Below are positions 13,276-22,445 of a stretch of 63,900 nucleotides of DNA, piece after piece. The first letter of the stretch is position 1. Each line of letters starts with the position of its first letter. The DNA is from Candidatus Didemnitutus sp. GTDB taxonomy: Bacteria > Verrucomicrobiota > Verrucomicrobiia > Opitutales > Opitutaceae. The position numbers and the translations under genes are program-made. The DNA lies in the NCBI GenBank assembly GCA_023701285.1, contig JAMPXH010000007.1, positions 1 through 63,900 of the forward strand. Direction: 5' to 3'. The notes below the pieces were generated by a model. It did no database searches and was not told the origin of the DNA. It saw only the letters and a list, made by a program, of their open reading frames with translations.

Positions 13276-16200
13276 GGCCGGGCAGGAAACGTTGGTAGGC
13301 GAACGACGCGAGGATGGCGATGACCGCCACCGCGAAGAGCGCGCCGATGCGGTAGAGCGCCTCGAGGCGCGCGAGGTCGTGCAGGAACAGCTTCAGCAGC
13401 GCCACGCCCAGCAGGCCCAGCGCGGCGTAGCGGGCCGCGCGCTGCTGTCGCCAGATGCCGGCGCCGAGCAGGCCGAGCGCGAAGAGCGCCCACGCGATCG
13501 TGTAGGACATGTCGCGCGCGAAATTCCCGCCGAACTGGAACGTCAGCACGCTCGCCCCCGCCGGCGTGAAGGCGTCCGCGATCTCGATGTTCACGAGCAG
13601 GAACGCCAGCACGGCACCCAGCGCGCGCAGCAGGCCCGGCAGCGAATGGCCCCGCACGCGGTCGTGCGGCGGACGGAGCAGCGCGGCGCCGGCGAAGAGC
13701 GCCAGCGTCACGAGCCCGTAGGCGTAGAGATACCAGTTGAGGACCGGCGTGTCGCTGCGCGGGTGGTAGGAGAGCACGGCGGGGTTCAGCGCGAGACGGG
13801 CGAACGCGACGACCAGCAGCACCACACCCGTGCCGAGCAGACCGCGGTGCGGCACGCGGTGGAACAGCCACAGCAGCGCCACGCCCTCGAGCGCCCACGC
13901 GATCGTCACCCACTGGCGCTCGAACTGCACGGGGAAGACCAGCGTGATGAAGAGCAGCGCGACCGCGCCGAACCACGCGAGCTGGTTCAGCCGGTGGGGA
14001 TTGTCCGCCCCGCTGAGCCGCAGCACGCCCACGAGGCTGATCAGCGGCGCGAGCGCGAAGGCCGCGGGGATGAGGCCCGGCACCGCGAGCGGGCCGGCGG
14101 CGTCGAGCAGGCGGTAGACCAGCGGGAATTGCGCCACGCCGGCGAGCGCGGCCACGGCCCACGGCCCCGTCGTGCGCGCGAAGTTCCGTGCGAAGACGAA
14201 CGGATAGACGGTGAACACGGCGTAGAAGCCCGCATACCAGAGCAACGGCCCGCGCGCCGCGTCCGCCGCGAAGTGCCGCGCGTGCCATGTGTATTCGAGC
14301 GCCGCCACGCCGGCCAGCGCGCACGCCGGCAGCCACGCGGCCGAGAGCAGGCGCGCCAGCCCGAGCGTCAGCGCCGTGAGCAGCAGCGCGAGGCCGAAGA
14401 GCAGCGACGGGTCCGGCACCGCGAGCCGTGCGCCCACCATCACGAGCAGCAGGAACGGCAGCAGCGAGGAAAACGCCGGCAACTGCGCGCGCGGTCCGCC
14501 CAGCGCGCGGAGCCACGGCGGGCTTTCGTTTTCGCCCAGTTGCGCGCCGAGCCGGCGGGTCAGCCACAACGTCGCGGCGAAGAAGAACACCGCGAAGCCG
14601 CCCAGCATGGCCAGCAGCACGGGTTCGATCGGGACGTCGGCCGGGCCGCCGAGCAGGCTCACACCGGTCACGATGAAGGTCAGCACGAGCACCGCGGCGA
14701 TGCCGGTGAGCGAGGCGGTCGCGACGGCCAGGCCGATGGCGAGCACGTCGACCAGCAGCACGGCGGGCCAGAGCAACCACGGCGTCGGGCCGAGGTCCGC
14801 CAGCGGCACCAGCATGAGCACGAGCGTGAGCGGCGGGAAGAGCTGGCTCCACCACGCGGGCGACGAGGCCGGCCGCCGCCGCTCCAGCAGCAGCGGGAAG
14901 GCCGTGTGCAGCCCCGCGAAGACGAGGTAGGCCGCCAGCGCCCACGGCAGCGTCTCGGGCGTCACGCGCGCCAGGCTCCACCCGGCGAACAGCGCGAACG
15001 CGATCATGCCGCCGAGGAAATGCAGTCGCGGCAACGTCTCCTCCCGCCACGCGAGCGCGAGCAGGAAGGCGTCGAGCGCGAGCACGTAGCCGAGGTAGAG
15101 CGGCGCGTTGCCCGCCACGGCCGGCATGCCGAGGAAGAACAGCGCGAAGGCGAGCCCGGCCAGCGGCAGCGCCGCCGCGGTGGAGGTGTAGGAGCGGTCG
15201 TGGGCGCCGCGGCGTCGCGCCAATTCGAGCGCCACGAAGTAGAGCGCGCTGAACGCCAGCGCCACCGTCATCGCGACCGGGGCCTTGGCGACCGTGAGAA
15301 ATTTCTCCGCCCAGGCGAGCAGCATGACGAGTGTGCCGGCCGCGCTCAACGGCACGAGGTAGCGCCAGCCGGTGCGCAGCGCGACGGCGACGAGGCCGGC
15401 GTCGAGCAGTGCGAGGTAGCCGAAGAGGCCCGGCGGGTTGTCCTGTCCGGTGGACAACAGCACCGGCGTGAGGAAACCGCCGAGCAGGCCGAGGATCGCC
15501 ACGACCGGTGCGGCGAGCCGCACGGCGAGCAGGAAGGCCGCCGCGGTGATCAGCACCATGAGCAGGAAGGTCGGCACCGGCCCGAAGAACGCGAAGTGGT
15601 AGATCGAATTACACGCGAACGTCACGGCGTAGAGCGACACCACGCCGGCGCCGATCAGCGTCTGGCAGGTGATGCGGTAGCGCTCGCGGTCGAGCCGCAG
15701 CCCGCCGACGATGAGCCCGGCGCCGAGCAGGAACCCGAGCGCGACCCGCACCTCCGGCGGGATCAGGTCGTGCTCGAAGGAATACTTCACGAAGAACGCC
15801 ACGCCGAGGAACAGCGCCAGGCCGCCGAGCCACGCGAAGAGTTTCGCGCCCATGAATTGCTCCCAGTCGATCGTCGGCAACGCCCGCGCGGGCGGCGTTG
15901 TGGGTGTGATGGGTGCGGCGGACGCAACGGGCGCGACGGGTCTGACCGGCGCGACGATGACAGGGGGCGCGTCCGGTTCGAGCGGCGCCGTGGCGCGCGC
16001 CGGCGGCGGCGCCGCGACGGGGATCGGAGCAGGAGAAACGGGTAGGGCGGGCGCCGGCGCAGGGACGGAGACGCTCACGCTCGGGATCGCCGGTGTGCTG
16101 CTGGTCGCACTTGCGGGCGCTTCGGGCGCGGCGTGCTTCAAGCTCTCGCGCAGGGTGCGCACCTCGCGTTGCAGTTGGTCCAGTTCGTAGGCGAGCTCCT

Positions 16201-16303
16201 CGTGTTCGCGGCGGACGCGGCCGAATTTGACGAACGTCCAGATCGGCAGCACCACGAGCGCTCCGACCAGATAGACGACGAGCAGGATGATGAGGGATTC
16301 CAT
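13250..16303 (-). CDS. DUF2339 family polytopic membrane protein
   Basis: A 1017-residue membrane protein of DUF2339, function unknown. I chose the ATG at 16303 because the protein then begins with the membrane helix MESLIILLVVYLVGALVVLP; the 52 codons upstream read as Arg/Pro-rich non-coding sequence. A short coiled coil (about 28-55: REHEELAYELDQLQREVRTLRESL), then a long Pro/Ala/Val linker (about 60-125), then a signature stretch IDWEQFMGAKLFAWLGGLALFLGVAFFVKYSFEHDLIPPEVR, then well over 20 predicted membrane segments. It overlaps the following DUF3999 gene by 26 bases, which indicates an operon. Confidence 0.87.
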   Translation of the reverse strand: MESLIILLVVYLVGALVVLPIWTFVKFGRVRREHEELAYELDQLQREVRTLRESLKHAAPEAPASATSSTPAIPSVSVSVPAPAPALPVSPAPIPVAAPPPARATAPLEPDAPPVIVAPVRPVAPVASAAPITPTTPPARALPTIDWEQFMGAKLFAWLGGLALFLGVAFFVKYSFEHDLIPPEVRVALGFLLGAGLIVGGLRLDRERYRITCQTLIGAGVVSLYAVTFACNSIYHFAFFGPVPTFLLMVLITAAAFLLAVRLAAPVVAILGLLGGFLTPVLLSTGQDNPPGLFGYLALLDAGLVAVALRTGWRYLVPLSAAGTLVMLLAWAEKFLTVAKAPVAMTVALAFSALYFVALELARRRGAHDRSYTSTAAALPLAGLAFALFFLGMPAVAGNAPLYLGYVLALDAFLLALAWREETLPRLHFLGGMIAFALFAGWSLARVTPETLPWALAAYLVFAGLHTAFPLLLERRRPASSPAWWSQLFPPLTLVLMLVPLADLGPTPWLLWPAVLLVDVLAIGLAVATASLTGIAAVLVLTFIVTGVSLLGGPADVPIEPVLLAMLGGFAVFFFAATLWLTRRLGAQLGENESPPWLRALGGPRAQLPAFSSLLPFLLLVMVGARLAVPDPSLLFGLALLLTALTLGLARLLSAAWLPACALAGVAALEYTWHARHFAADAARGPLLWYAGFYAVFTVYPFVFARNFARTTGPWAVAALAGVAQFPLVYRLLDAAGPLAVPGLIPAAFALAPLISLVGVLRLSGADNPHRLNQLAWFGAVALLFITLVFPVQFERQWVTIAWALEGVALLWLFHRVPHRGLLGTGVVLLVVAFARLALNPAVLSYHPRSDTPVLNWYLYAYGLVTLALFAGAALLRPPHDRVRGHSLPGLLRALGAVLAFLLVNIEIADAFTPAGASVLTFQFGGNFARDMSYTIAWALFALGLLGAGIWRQQRAARYAALGLLGVALLKLFLHDLARLEALYRIGALFAVAVIAILASFAYQRFLPGHEKTPPSP

Positions 16304-16470
16304 GAGGTGCCGCAGCGGCGGAGGAAGTTCTCTGCGAAACGCACGAGCGAGGCAAGACGGCGCGGGCGGACGATGGCACGCGAACGTGCGGCGCGGCAGG
16401 CGACGGCGCGGTCGAGCGCGCGGAGAATCCAGCGATTTGCACTGCGCACGCGCAATCACCCGCGGTCGTG

Positions 16471-16499
16471 TTGGGTGGAATTACTTATTCGATTGATAG
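16471..16499 (+). promoter_or_regulatory. Candidate sigma70-type promoter for the 2-hydroxyacid dehydrogenase
   Basis: TTGGGT, 17 bases, TGATAG, in an AT-rich island (TTACTTATTCGATTGATAG) that stands out in this GC-rich DNA. Predicted transcription would begin around 16506, 32 bases before the ATG at 16538. Confidence 0.45.
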
Positions 16500-16537
16500 C
16501 GCTTGCCGCGCGTTCCGCGCAGCGGCGTGATGCGCGC

Positions 16538-17515
16538 ATGAGTCTCACGGTTTGGGCCAACCACGAGCTTCGACCCGGTGCGCGCGAGCTGTTCTACGAC
16601 AGCCTCGCCCGCCTCGGTTGCCGCGTGCTGCAATCCGCGAAGTCCTCGCGCTCCGTCCTGACTCCGGGCGAGCCCGACCCGTTGCTGGCCGAGGCCGACA
16701 TCGCCTACGGGCAACCCGATCCGGTCGATGTCATGCGGCATCCGCGCCTGCGCTGGGTGGCGGTCTCCACCGCGGGTTACACGCGCTACGACCGCGACGA
16801 TTTCCGGCAGGCGATGCGTTCGCGCGGCACGCTGGTGAGCAACGCCTCCAGCGTCTTCGCCAATCCCTGCGCCGAGCACGCGCTGGCCATGATGCTGTGT
16901 TTCAGCCGCGAGTTGCCCGGCTACATCCTGAACAAGGCCGGCGCCCGCGCATGGAACTACGCCGAGGGCCGCTACACGATCCAGACGCTCACCGGCAAGA
17001 CGGTGGTGCTGCTCGGCTACGGCGCTATCGCGAAGCGCCTCACGGAGCTGCTCGCGCCGTTCCGCTGCCGCATCATCGGCGTGCGCCGCGCGCCGCGCGG
17101 CGACGAAGGCATCGAGATGGTGCGCGAGGCGGACGTGGCGACCGTGCTCCCGCTGGCCGACCATGTGGTCAACTGCCTGCCCGATGCGGCCGGCACGCGG
17201 CACTTCTGCAACGAGCGGTTCTTCGGCGCGCTGCGCCGCGGCGCGTATTTCTACAACATCGGGCGCGGCTCCACCGTCGATCAGCTGGCGCTCCTCCTCG
17301 CGCTGCAAAGCCGTCAGGTCGGCGCGGCCTTCCTCGACGCGCTCGATCCCGAGCCGCTGCCGCCGGAGCATGCGCTGTGGAACGAGCCGCATTGCCACCT
17401 CACGCCGCACCTCGCCGGCGGGCACCGCGAGCAGGACGAGAACCTCGTGCGGCATTTCACGGACAACCTCGGGCGTTTCCTGCGGCAGGAGCCGCTGGTC
17501 GACCGCATCGTTTGA
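16538..17515 (+). CDS. D-2-hydroxyacid dehydrogenase family protein
   Basis: NAD(P)-dependent oxidoreductase of the D-isomer-specific 2-hydroxyacid dehydrogenase family, 325 residues. The NAD-binding core has VVLLGYGAIAKRLTELL. The catalytic Arg lies in NIGRGSTVDQLALL, the Glu in DALDPEPLPPEH, and the catalytic His in LTPHLAGGH. The open frame extends far upstream, but I start at ATG 16538 (MSLTVWANHEL), where the family homology begins and after the promoter-like sequence. Divergent from the DUF2339 gene. The substrate cannot be told from sequence; glyoxylate, hydroxypyruvate and longer 2-oxoacids are all possible for the family. Confidence 0.88.
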   Translation: MSLTVWANHELRPGARELFYDSLARLGCRVLQSAKSSRSVLTPGEPDPLLAEADIAYGQPDPVDVMRHPRLRWVAVSTAGYTRYDRDDFRQAMRSRGTLVSNASSVFANPCAEHALAMMLCFSRELPGYILNKAGARAWNYAEGRYTIQTLTGKTVVLLGYGAIAKRLTELLAPFRCRIIGVRRAPRGDEGIEMVREADVATVLPLADHVVNCLPDAAGTRHFCNERFFGALRRGAYFYNIGRGSTVDQLALLLALQSRQVGAAFLDALDPEPLPPEHALWNEPHCHLTPHLAGGHREQDENLVRHFTDNLGRFLRQEPLVDRIV

Positions 17516-17579
17516 GCGGCTGTTGCCCGGGGAGCTGAAACGCGGCGGCGCCGGGCGTCCCGGGCGCCTCCGATGCGCG

Positions 17580-17599
17580 GCTACGCAGCTCTGCGTATG
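17580..17599. promoter_or_regulatory. Palindrome copy 2 (TACGC-type operator candidate)
   Basis: CTACGCA-GCTC-TGCGTAT (17581-17598), 75 bases before the ATG of the small exported protein. It closely matches the reverse complement of the site at 60809 (CTACGCAGCTC-[T/C]-GCGTATGGT). Confidence 0.5.
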
Positions 17600-17674
17600 G
17601 TTGGGTGCGGCGACGCGTGCTAAAACAGGCGCTCGCGCGGCCTGTCGCGCGAGCAACCTTCAATCCGTTACCCC

Positions 17675-18316
17675 ATGTCCCGGTCCCTGCGTCCTCTCGT
17701 TCTCGCCGCGTTGTTCACGACGGCTTCCCTGCCGGCCTTCGCCCTCTCCGCGGGTGACGCGGCCGACATCGCCCGCGCCCAGAAGGTCATCACCCAGGTG
17801 CTGAAGGTCGTCGAAAAATACCAGCAGTCCACCGTCACGCTGCAGGCCCCCGCGCCGATCGCGGGCAGCAAGGGCAAATACCTCCTGCCCTACAAAGCCG
17901 ACGGCCAGATGACCGAATGGGCCGGCAAGATCCTCAACGTCGCCGCGAGCAAGATCGTGGGCGAGAAGGTCGGCGAGAAGGCCACCGAGGCCGTCGCCTC
18001 CAAGGTCCCCTTCGGCGGTCTCGCCGGCGGCTTGCTCAAGAAGAAGTCCAAGGAAGTGACCGCGCAGGCCTTCCTCGGTGGACCGGAATACCTGAAGAAA
18101 ACCTCCGATCTCTCCTTCGACAATCTCACGGACTACGCGCTCTACCTGCACGTGCAGCACAGCAACTCCGCCAATTACCAACAAGCGCTCGCCGCGGCGA
18201 TGGCGCTCTACCCTGACCTCGAAGGCTCCTTCGAGGGTGCGATCAAGAACGCTTATCGCACGCAGGCCGCGAGCGCCGCGAAGGCCGCCGCTGCTGCGGC
18301 CAAGACTTCGAACTGA
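17675..18316 (+). CDS. Small exported protein of unknown family
   Basis: Not recognised. 213 residues with a clear signal peptide (MSRSLRPLVLAALFTTASLPAFALS). The mature part is mostly helical. A Lys-rich middle (KILNVAASKIVGEKVGEKATEAVASKVPFGG, then GGLLKKKSKEV) contains a Gly-rich helix that might associate with membranes. A region rich in aromatic residues follows (DYALYLHVQHSNSANYQQALAAAMALYP), then an Ala-rich C-terminal tail (about 195-213). Its own palindromic upstream site and a downstream hairpin suggest a single-gene transcription unit. Probably periplasmic. Confidence 0.75.
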   Translation: MSRSLRPLVLAALFTTASLPAFALSAGDAADIARAQKVITQVLKVVEKYQQSTVTLQAPAPIAGSKGKYLLPYKADGQMTEWAGKILNVAASKIVGEKVGEKATEAVASKVPFGGLAGGLLKKKSKEVTAQAFLGGPEYLKKTSDLSFDNLTDYALYLHVQHSNSANYQQALAAAMALYPDLEGSFEGAIKNAYRTQAASAAKAAAAAAKTSN

Positions 18317-18319
18317 ACC

Positions 18320-18346
18320 CGGACCGGCTTCCGCCCGTCCGGTCCG
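18320..18346. terminator. Hairpin between convergent genes, no T-run
   Basis: CGGACCGG…CCGGTCCG, perfect 8-bp arms with an 11-base loop, three bases after the exported-protein stop. A second GC hairpin follows directly (GGCGG-TTC-GCCGCC). No T-run, so termination is only a suggestion. Confidence 0.4.
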
Positions 18347-18431
18347 GCGGTTCGCCGCCGCCCGGACAGGGCGGCAGCGCGGGATGAGGCGGGGCGCGGC
18401 GCGGATTTTTCGCCGCCGCCGCGTCGATTCA

Positions 18432-19277
18432 TCAGGCCTTCGGCGGGCCGACGAGTTGCTCGTAGGCCGCGACCAGCGTCGTGTAGAACAGCGGCGCCGT
18501 CAGCACGTAGCCGATGCCGACGAGGATGAGGCCGAGCGAAGACAGCAACGCGGCCACGATGATGAGAAGAAGCATCATGAACCAGTTGGCGGTGATGACG
18601 CGGCGGCTGACTTCCATCGCGGGCCAGAACTCCAGCTTGTGATCGAGAATGAGCAGATAGACGAATTGGTAGGCCACCGCGAGGTAGATGGCTGGCAGGA
18701 TGAGCGCGAAGACGCCCAGAATCACGAACACCGTCACCAGCAGGCTCGCGATAATGAGCGCACCGGTCATGCTTGAGAAACCGACAAAGCAATCCTCGAA
18801 CGCGGCGGGTTCGCCGCGCAGCTTGCGCAGGATGTAGAGTTGCAGGCCGCCGGCGAGGATGCCGAGCAGCAGCAGGCCCGCGATCGGGATGAAATTCGCG
18901 GCGGCGATGAGGATCGTCATCGCGAACGTGACGCCGACCAGCGGCCAGAAGTGAGCCTTCAGGAGTTCCCAGCCGCGGCCGAGAGCGGCACCGAGATCGA
19001 GCTGGGCGTTGCGCGCCAACAGGGCGTCGGCGTAGGCCTTCGGGTCGATCGGGCCGGTGGCGGGCGGGACGAATTCCGCGCGCGGCGCGCTGGCGCCGGT
19101 GGAGCCGCCGAAGAGTCCGGCGAATTCCGGCAATGAGCCGAGCGTGCTCCACGCGACTTCGCCATCGCGGCGGCATTGCGTCTGGGCGTTGGCCCGGCCG
19201 GTCGCGATCCATTCCCGCAGTTTCTCGGCCGAAACCGGCCCGTATTCCTTCCCGTCAGCGCCGATGATGGTGAACAT
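18432..19277 (-). CDS. GYF_2-domain membrane protein
   Basis: 281 residues. The N-terminal GYF_2-type domain (about 1-55: FTIIGADGKEYGPVSAEKLREWIATGR…LGSLPEF) is a presumed peptide-interaction module. The remainder has several membrane segments (FWPLVGVTFAMTILIAAANFIPIAGLLLLGILAGGLQLYIL, LLVTVFVILGVFALILPAIYLAVAYQFVYLLIL, WFMMLLLIIVAALLSSLGLILVGIGYVLTAPLFY), resembling the membrane part found in GYF/DUF4339 proteins. I prefer the ATG at 19277, where the domain begins; an upstream ATG at 19295 adds MENRRT. Function unknown. Confidence 0.8.
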   Translation of the reverse strand: MFTIIGADGKEYGPVSAEKLREWIATGRANAQTQCRRDGEVAWSTLGSLPEFAGLFGGSTGASAPRAEFVPPATGPIDPKAYADALLARNAQLDLGAALGRGWELLKAHFWPLVGVTFAMTILIAAANFIPIAGLLLLGILAGGLQLYILRKLRGEPAAFEDCFVGFSSMTGALIIASLLVTVFVILGVFALILPAIYLAVAYQFVYLLILDHKLEFWPAMEVSRRVITANWFMMLLLIIVAALLSSLGLILVGIGYVLTAPLFYTTLVAAYEQLVGPPKA

Positions 19278-19398
19278 AGTGCGGCGATTTTCCACGCCCG
19301 GGCGGCCGCGTCAATGGCGTGCCGGTGAGCGGTTCACCCGGGGGACTAACGGGTGCCCTTCGCTGCGTGCGGTCGCGGTCGCGCCGGAGCAGGCGGAG

Positions 19399-20376
19399 TC
19401 ATCCGGTGCGTTGCGATTCCTCGGGGAGCCAGCGGAAGGTGCCGCCCTCCGTGGCGATGCGACCGAGGGCCGGAAAGGGCAGGTGAAAACCGAAGACGCG
19501 TTCGCCCGACGCAGCGAGTGCACGGAATGCCGCCGTGCGCGTGCGGCTGGCCTGCGCCGGATGCGAATCGGATGCCAAGCTCCATTCCGGATGCGGCAGC
19601 CACAGGCCGGCGTGGTGCGTGAGGTCGGAGATGTGGTGCAGCACCTCGCCGCGCGACTCGATGCGCAGCGTGAGGTGGCCGGGCGTGTGTCCGGGAGACA
19701 GGATCGGAGTAAGACCGGCGGGCAGTTCAGCTTGGGTGCCGATCCGCACGAATGGCACGCGCGCGAAAACTTGTCGCGCGTGCGGCCAGAGAAATTTCGG
19801 ATCCATGCGGAGTTCGCTGAAATCCGGCTGCTCGCTGGTCCAGAAATCGATTTCCTCGGGCAGGCAGAGGTGGGTCGCGCGGGGGAAGACGGGATTGCGC
19901 CGGGCATCGAGCAGGCCACCGGAGTGATCGAAGTGCGCGTGGGTGAGGATGACGTGCGTGATATCGTCCGGGGCGAGGCCCAGCGCCGCGAGGCTGCTGA
20001 GGAGGTGATAGGGCTTGCCTTCGGTTTTGGCCGGACCGGCATCAATGAGGATGCGCTCGGTGCCGCGACAGAGCAGCAACACATTGAAAGGGTAGAGCAG
20101 GCTCGCAGGTTGTCCGAGGGCGGCCAAGGCGTCGGCGAAGGCGGCTTCGGCAGCTTCGGGCGGGCACTGCGGCTTCACCTCCATGAACCCCGAGAAAAGG
20201 ACGGAGGCCTCGAAGTCACCCACGCGGAAACGGTGGATCGGCTGGGCCGGCACGCCGGCGGGCGTTGCGACGCCCGTGCCCGTTTCATCCGCGCGAGCCG
20301 CGGTGCGGCCGAGGAAGGCAAGCGCCAGCAGGGCACTGCCTTGTTGCAACCAAAGACGACGGCTCAGGGGCTTCAT
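19399..20376 (-). CDS. MBL-fold metallo-hydrolase, Tat-type signal
   Basis: Metallo-beta-lactamase-fold hydrolase of 325 residues. The metal motif is present as HAHFDHSGG with further ligands in SPGHTPGHLTL and HHISDLTHHAGLW. The N-terminus MKPLSRRLWLQQGSALLALAFLG has a twin-arginine pattern (S-R-R-L-W-L) and a hydrophobic core, so folded export to the periplasm is likely. I start at ATG 20376; a GTG 30 bases upstream would place a non-typical extension before the Tat motif. The substrate is unknown; exported relatives include quorum-quenching and lactone-type hydrolases. Confidence 0.85.
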   Translation of the reverse strand: MKPLSRRLWLQQGSALLALAFLGRTAARADETGTGVATPAGVPAQPIHRFRVGDFEASVLFSGFMEVKPQCPPEAAEAAFADALAALGQPASLLYPFNVLLLCRGTERILIDAGPAKTEGKPYHLLSSLAALGLAPDDITHVILTHAHFDHSGGLLDARRNPVFPRATHLCLPEEIDFWTSEQPDFSELRMDPKFLWPHARQVFARVPFVRIGTQAELPAGLTPILSPGHTPGHLTLRIESRGEVLHHISDLTHHAGLWLPHPEWSLASDSHPAQASRTRTAAFRALAASGERVFGFHLPFPALGRIATEGGTFRWLPEESQRTG

Positions 20377-20436
20377 CGAGCTGGAGAAGATGCCGCCGCT
20401 GCGCACCGACGCAACGGGCGATTGGCCGCCAGCGGC

Positions 20437-21516
20437 TCAGTCCTCGCCGCGCTTTTCCTGCACGCGCTGGCGGAGTTGCTTGGTGATTTTTTTCCACTCC
20501 GTCTTGTGCTTCTGGGAGGCGCGGCGGTCGACGCGGCGGATTTCGAAGGCGGTCTCGCGTTGGAGGCGTTGGTAGCTTTGCCAGCGGGAGAGTTCGAGCG
20601 AGCCGTCGGCGAGGGCGGGGGCGATGGCGCAGCCGGGCTCGGTGGTGTGCGAGCAGTCGGTGAATTTGCAACGGAGCGTGAGATCGCGGATGTCGGCGAA
20701 GACATCGTCGACGGCCTCGTCGGCCTGCCAGGGCTGGAGCTCGCGCATGCCGGGCGTGTCGATGATGAGCACGCCTTCGGGCGAGAGGATGAGCTCGCGT
20801 TGCGTGGTGGTGTGCCGGCCCTTGCCGTCGATGTCGCGGACTTCCTGGGTGAACAGGACCTCTTCGCCGACGAGTTCGTTGATGAGGGTGGATTTGCCGA
20901 CGCCGGAGGAGCCGAGGAAGGCGACGGTGGTGCGGGGCTGGAGCCAGGCGCGAAGAGGTTTGACGCCGCCGCGTTTGAGCGCGCTGGTGACGACGATGGG
21001 CACGTCGCGGGCGATGGCGGCAACCTCGGCACGCAGGGCGGCGGCTTCTCGGGTGAGGTCGGATTTGTTGAGGACGATGACGGGTTGGGCGCCGCTGGCG
21101 CGGGCGGCGGCGAGGTAGCGCTCGATGCGGCGGAGGTTGAAATTGGCGTCGAGGGAGCTGACGAGGAAGACGGTGTCGATGTTGGCGGCGACGACTTGCT
21201 CGACGTCGCGCTCGCCGGCGGCTTTGCGGGAGAACTTGGTGCGCCGTGGCAGCACGGCGTGGATGAGGGCGCGGGTGTCGTCGCCGGGGAGCGGCTCGAT
21301 GGCCACCCAATCGCCGACGGCGGGCATGTCGGCGATGGCGGCAGTCTCGGAGAGGAATTTGCCCGTGCACTGGGCGAGGCGCGCAGTGTCGGGCGTGGTG
21401 GTTTCCCAGAAGCCTTTCAGTTGAAGGGTGACGCGCGCGGGCTGGCGCCCGGCCGCGGTGTGCGGCGCGAAGGCGGTGGCCCATTCGTCGGTCCAGCCGA
21501 GGTCGGCGAGCGTCAT
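20437..21516 (-). CDS. rsgA: Ribosome small subunit-dependent GTPase A
   Basis: Circularly permuted GTPase that aids late 30S subunit maturation. 359 residues from ATG 21516. N-terminal OB-fold region (about 1-110), then the permuted G motifs in the order NKSDL (G4), SSGVGKSTLINEL (G1) and DTPGMRELQPW (G3). The C-terminal zinc-binding knuckle reads CKFTDCSHTTEPGCAI. The frame remains open 99 bases further upstream, but those codons do not match the family. Divergent from the TonB gene; the MBL hydrolase follows on the same strand after a 60-base gap. Confidence 0.95.
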   Translation of the reverse strand: MTLADLGWTDEWATAFAPHTAAGRQPARVTLQLKGFWETTTPDTARLAQCTGKFLSETAAIADMPAVGDWVAIEPLPGDDTRALIHAVLPRRTKFSRKAAGERDVEQVVAANIDTVFLVSSLDANFNLRRIERYLAAARASGAQPVIVLNKSDLTREAAALRAEVAAIARDVPIVVTSALKRGGVKPLRAWLQPRTTVAFLGSSGVGKSTLINELVGEEVLFTQEVRDIDGKGRHTTTQRELILSPEGVLIIDTPGMRELQPWQADEAVDDVFADIRDLTLRCKFTDCSHTTEPGCAIAPALADGSLELSRWQSYQRLQRETAFEIRRVDRRASQKHKTEWKKITKQLRQRVQEKRGED

Positions 21517-21640
21517 GAACCCAGTCTGGCAGCGTGGGTTAGGTGGGTGCAATGGCGCACTTGCCGGGGGCTGCAAACGATGCGCACCCTTGGGCAAGCG
21601 ATGCAGGGGTTGCAAGGGCCGGGGGGAGTATTATGTTGGC

Positions 21641-22435
21641 ATGCTCAAGCTGGATGCCACCCCTGCGAGTCACTCGCTGACCGCACCAAAGCCCATGCCG
21701 ACTACGCCCACTCCCAAAAACCCGACTGCCCGCAATCCCGGCGCTTGGCGCTACCAGTCGAATGATCGCCCTTGGTTGATGTTGGCGATAGGTCTGATCG
21801 CTTCGGCGTCATTCCATGTCGTTCTTCTCTATGGGTTTAATGGACCTCGCAAGGTCATCAGAGCCGCTCCGGTCGAGGAGGTTGCCGTCGTGCAAATCGC
21901 CATGCCGGACCTGAAGGAAGAGGAGCCCGAGACCGTGCAGGAACTCGGCGAGGTCGCGGACGAAACTCCCGCGATGGCGGTGCCGATGCTGGCGGATGCC
22001 CCGTCGGTCACCGTGAGCGCCTTCGTGCAGCCGCTGCAATACGCTCCGGATGTCACCAGCAATTTGCAGGCCGCCAAGGTCACGCAGATCCCGGTGAACA
22101 TCGCCCGCGGCGGGCGCACCATGCAGAACCTCGGCAAGGTGTTCGAGATCTCCCAGCTCGACCGCCAGCCCTCGCCGATCGCGCAGCCCGCGCCGAACTT
22201 CCCGTTCCAGATGAAGCAGCAATACACGCAGGCGACCGTGATCGTGGAGTTCATCGTCACCGAGAACGGCGACGTGGTGAACGCCACCGCGCAGCCGTCC
22301 GTGCATCGCGACTTCGAAGACGCGGCCATCATGGGCGTGAGCAAGTGGAAGTTCCGTCCCGGCATGAAGAGCGGCAAGCGCGTGAACACCCGCGTCCGCA
22401 TCCCGATCAACTTCACCGTCCAAGACGAGGAATGA
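21641..22435 (+). CDS. TonB-family energy transducer
   Basis: 264 residues. A short cytoplasmic N-terminus, one membrane helix (about 46-67: WLMLAIGLIASASFHVVLLYGF), a charged periplasmic spacer rather than the usual Pro-rich one (EEEPETVQELGEVADETPAM), and a C-terminal TonB domain (about 185-264: VIVEFIVTENGDVVNATAQPSVHRDFEDAAIMGVSKWKFRPG). It would carry proton-motive-force energy from ExbB/ExbD to outer-membrane receptors. No exbB, exbD or receptor lies nearby. The upstream GGGGGGAG stretch at 21621-21628 could serve as ribosome-binding site. Two T-less hairpins follow the stop. Confidence 0.85.
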   Translation: MLKLDATPASHSLTAPKPMPTTPTPKNPTARNPGAWRYQSNDRPWLMLAIGLIASASFHVVLLYGFNGPRKVIRAAPVEEVAVVQIAMPDLKEEEPETVQELGEVADETPAMAVPMLADAPSVTVSAFVQPLQYAPDVTSNLQAAKVTQIPVNIARGGRTMQNLGKVFEISQLDRQPSPIAQPAPNFPFQMKQQYTQATVIVEFIVTENGDVVNATAQPSVHRDFEDAAIMGVSKWKFRPGMKSGKRVNTRVRIPINFTVQDEE

Positions 22436-22445
22436 GCGTGGCTCC

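Noticed and set aside
13166-16045. 959-codon plus-strand frame rich in Glu, Arg, Gln and His
   Set aside because: Antisense of the DUF2339 membrane protein; hydrophobic codons read backwards give this composition.
19335-19355. CACCCG…CGGGTG hairpin after the MBL hydrolase gene
   Set aside because: Only a 6-bp stem with a 9-base loop and no T-run; not distinguishable from chance in GC-rich DNA.
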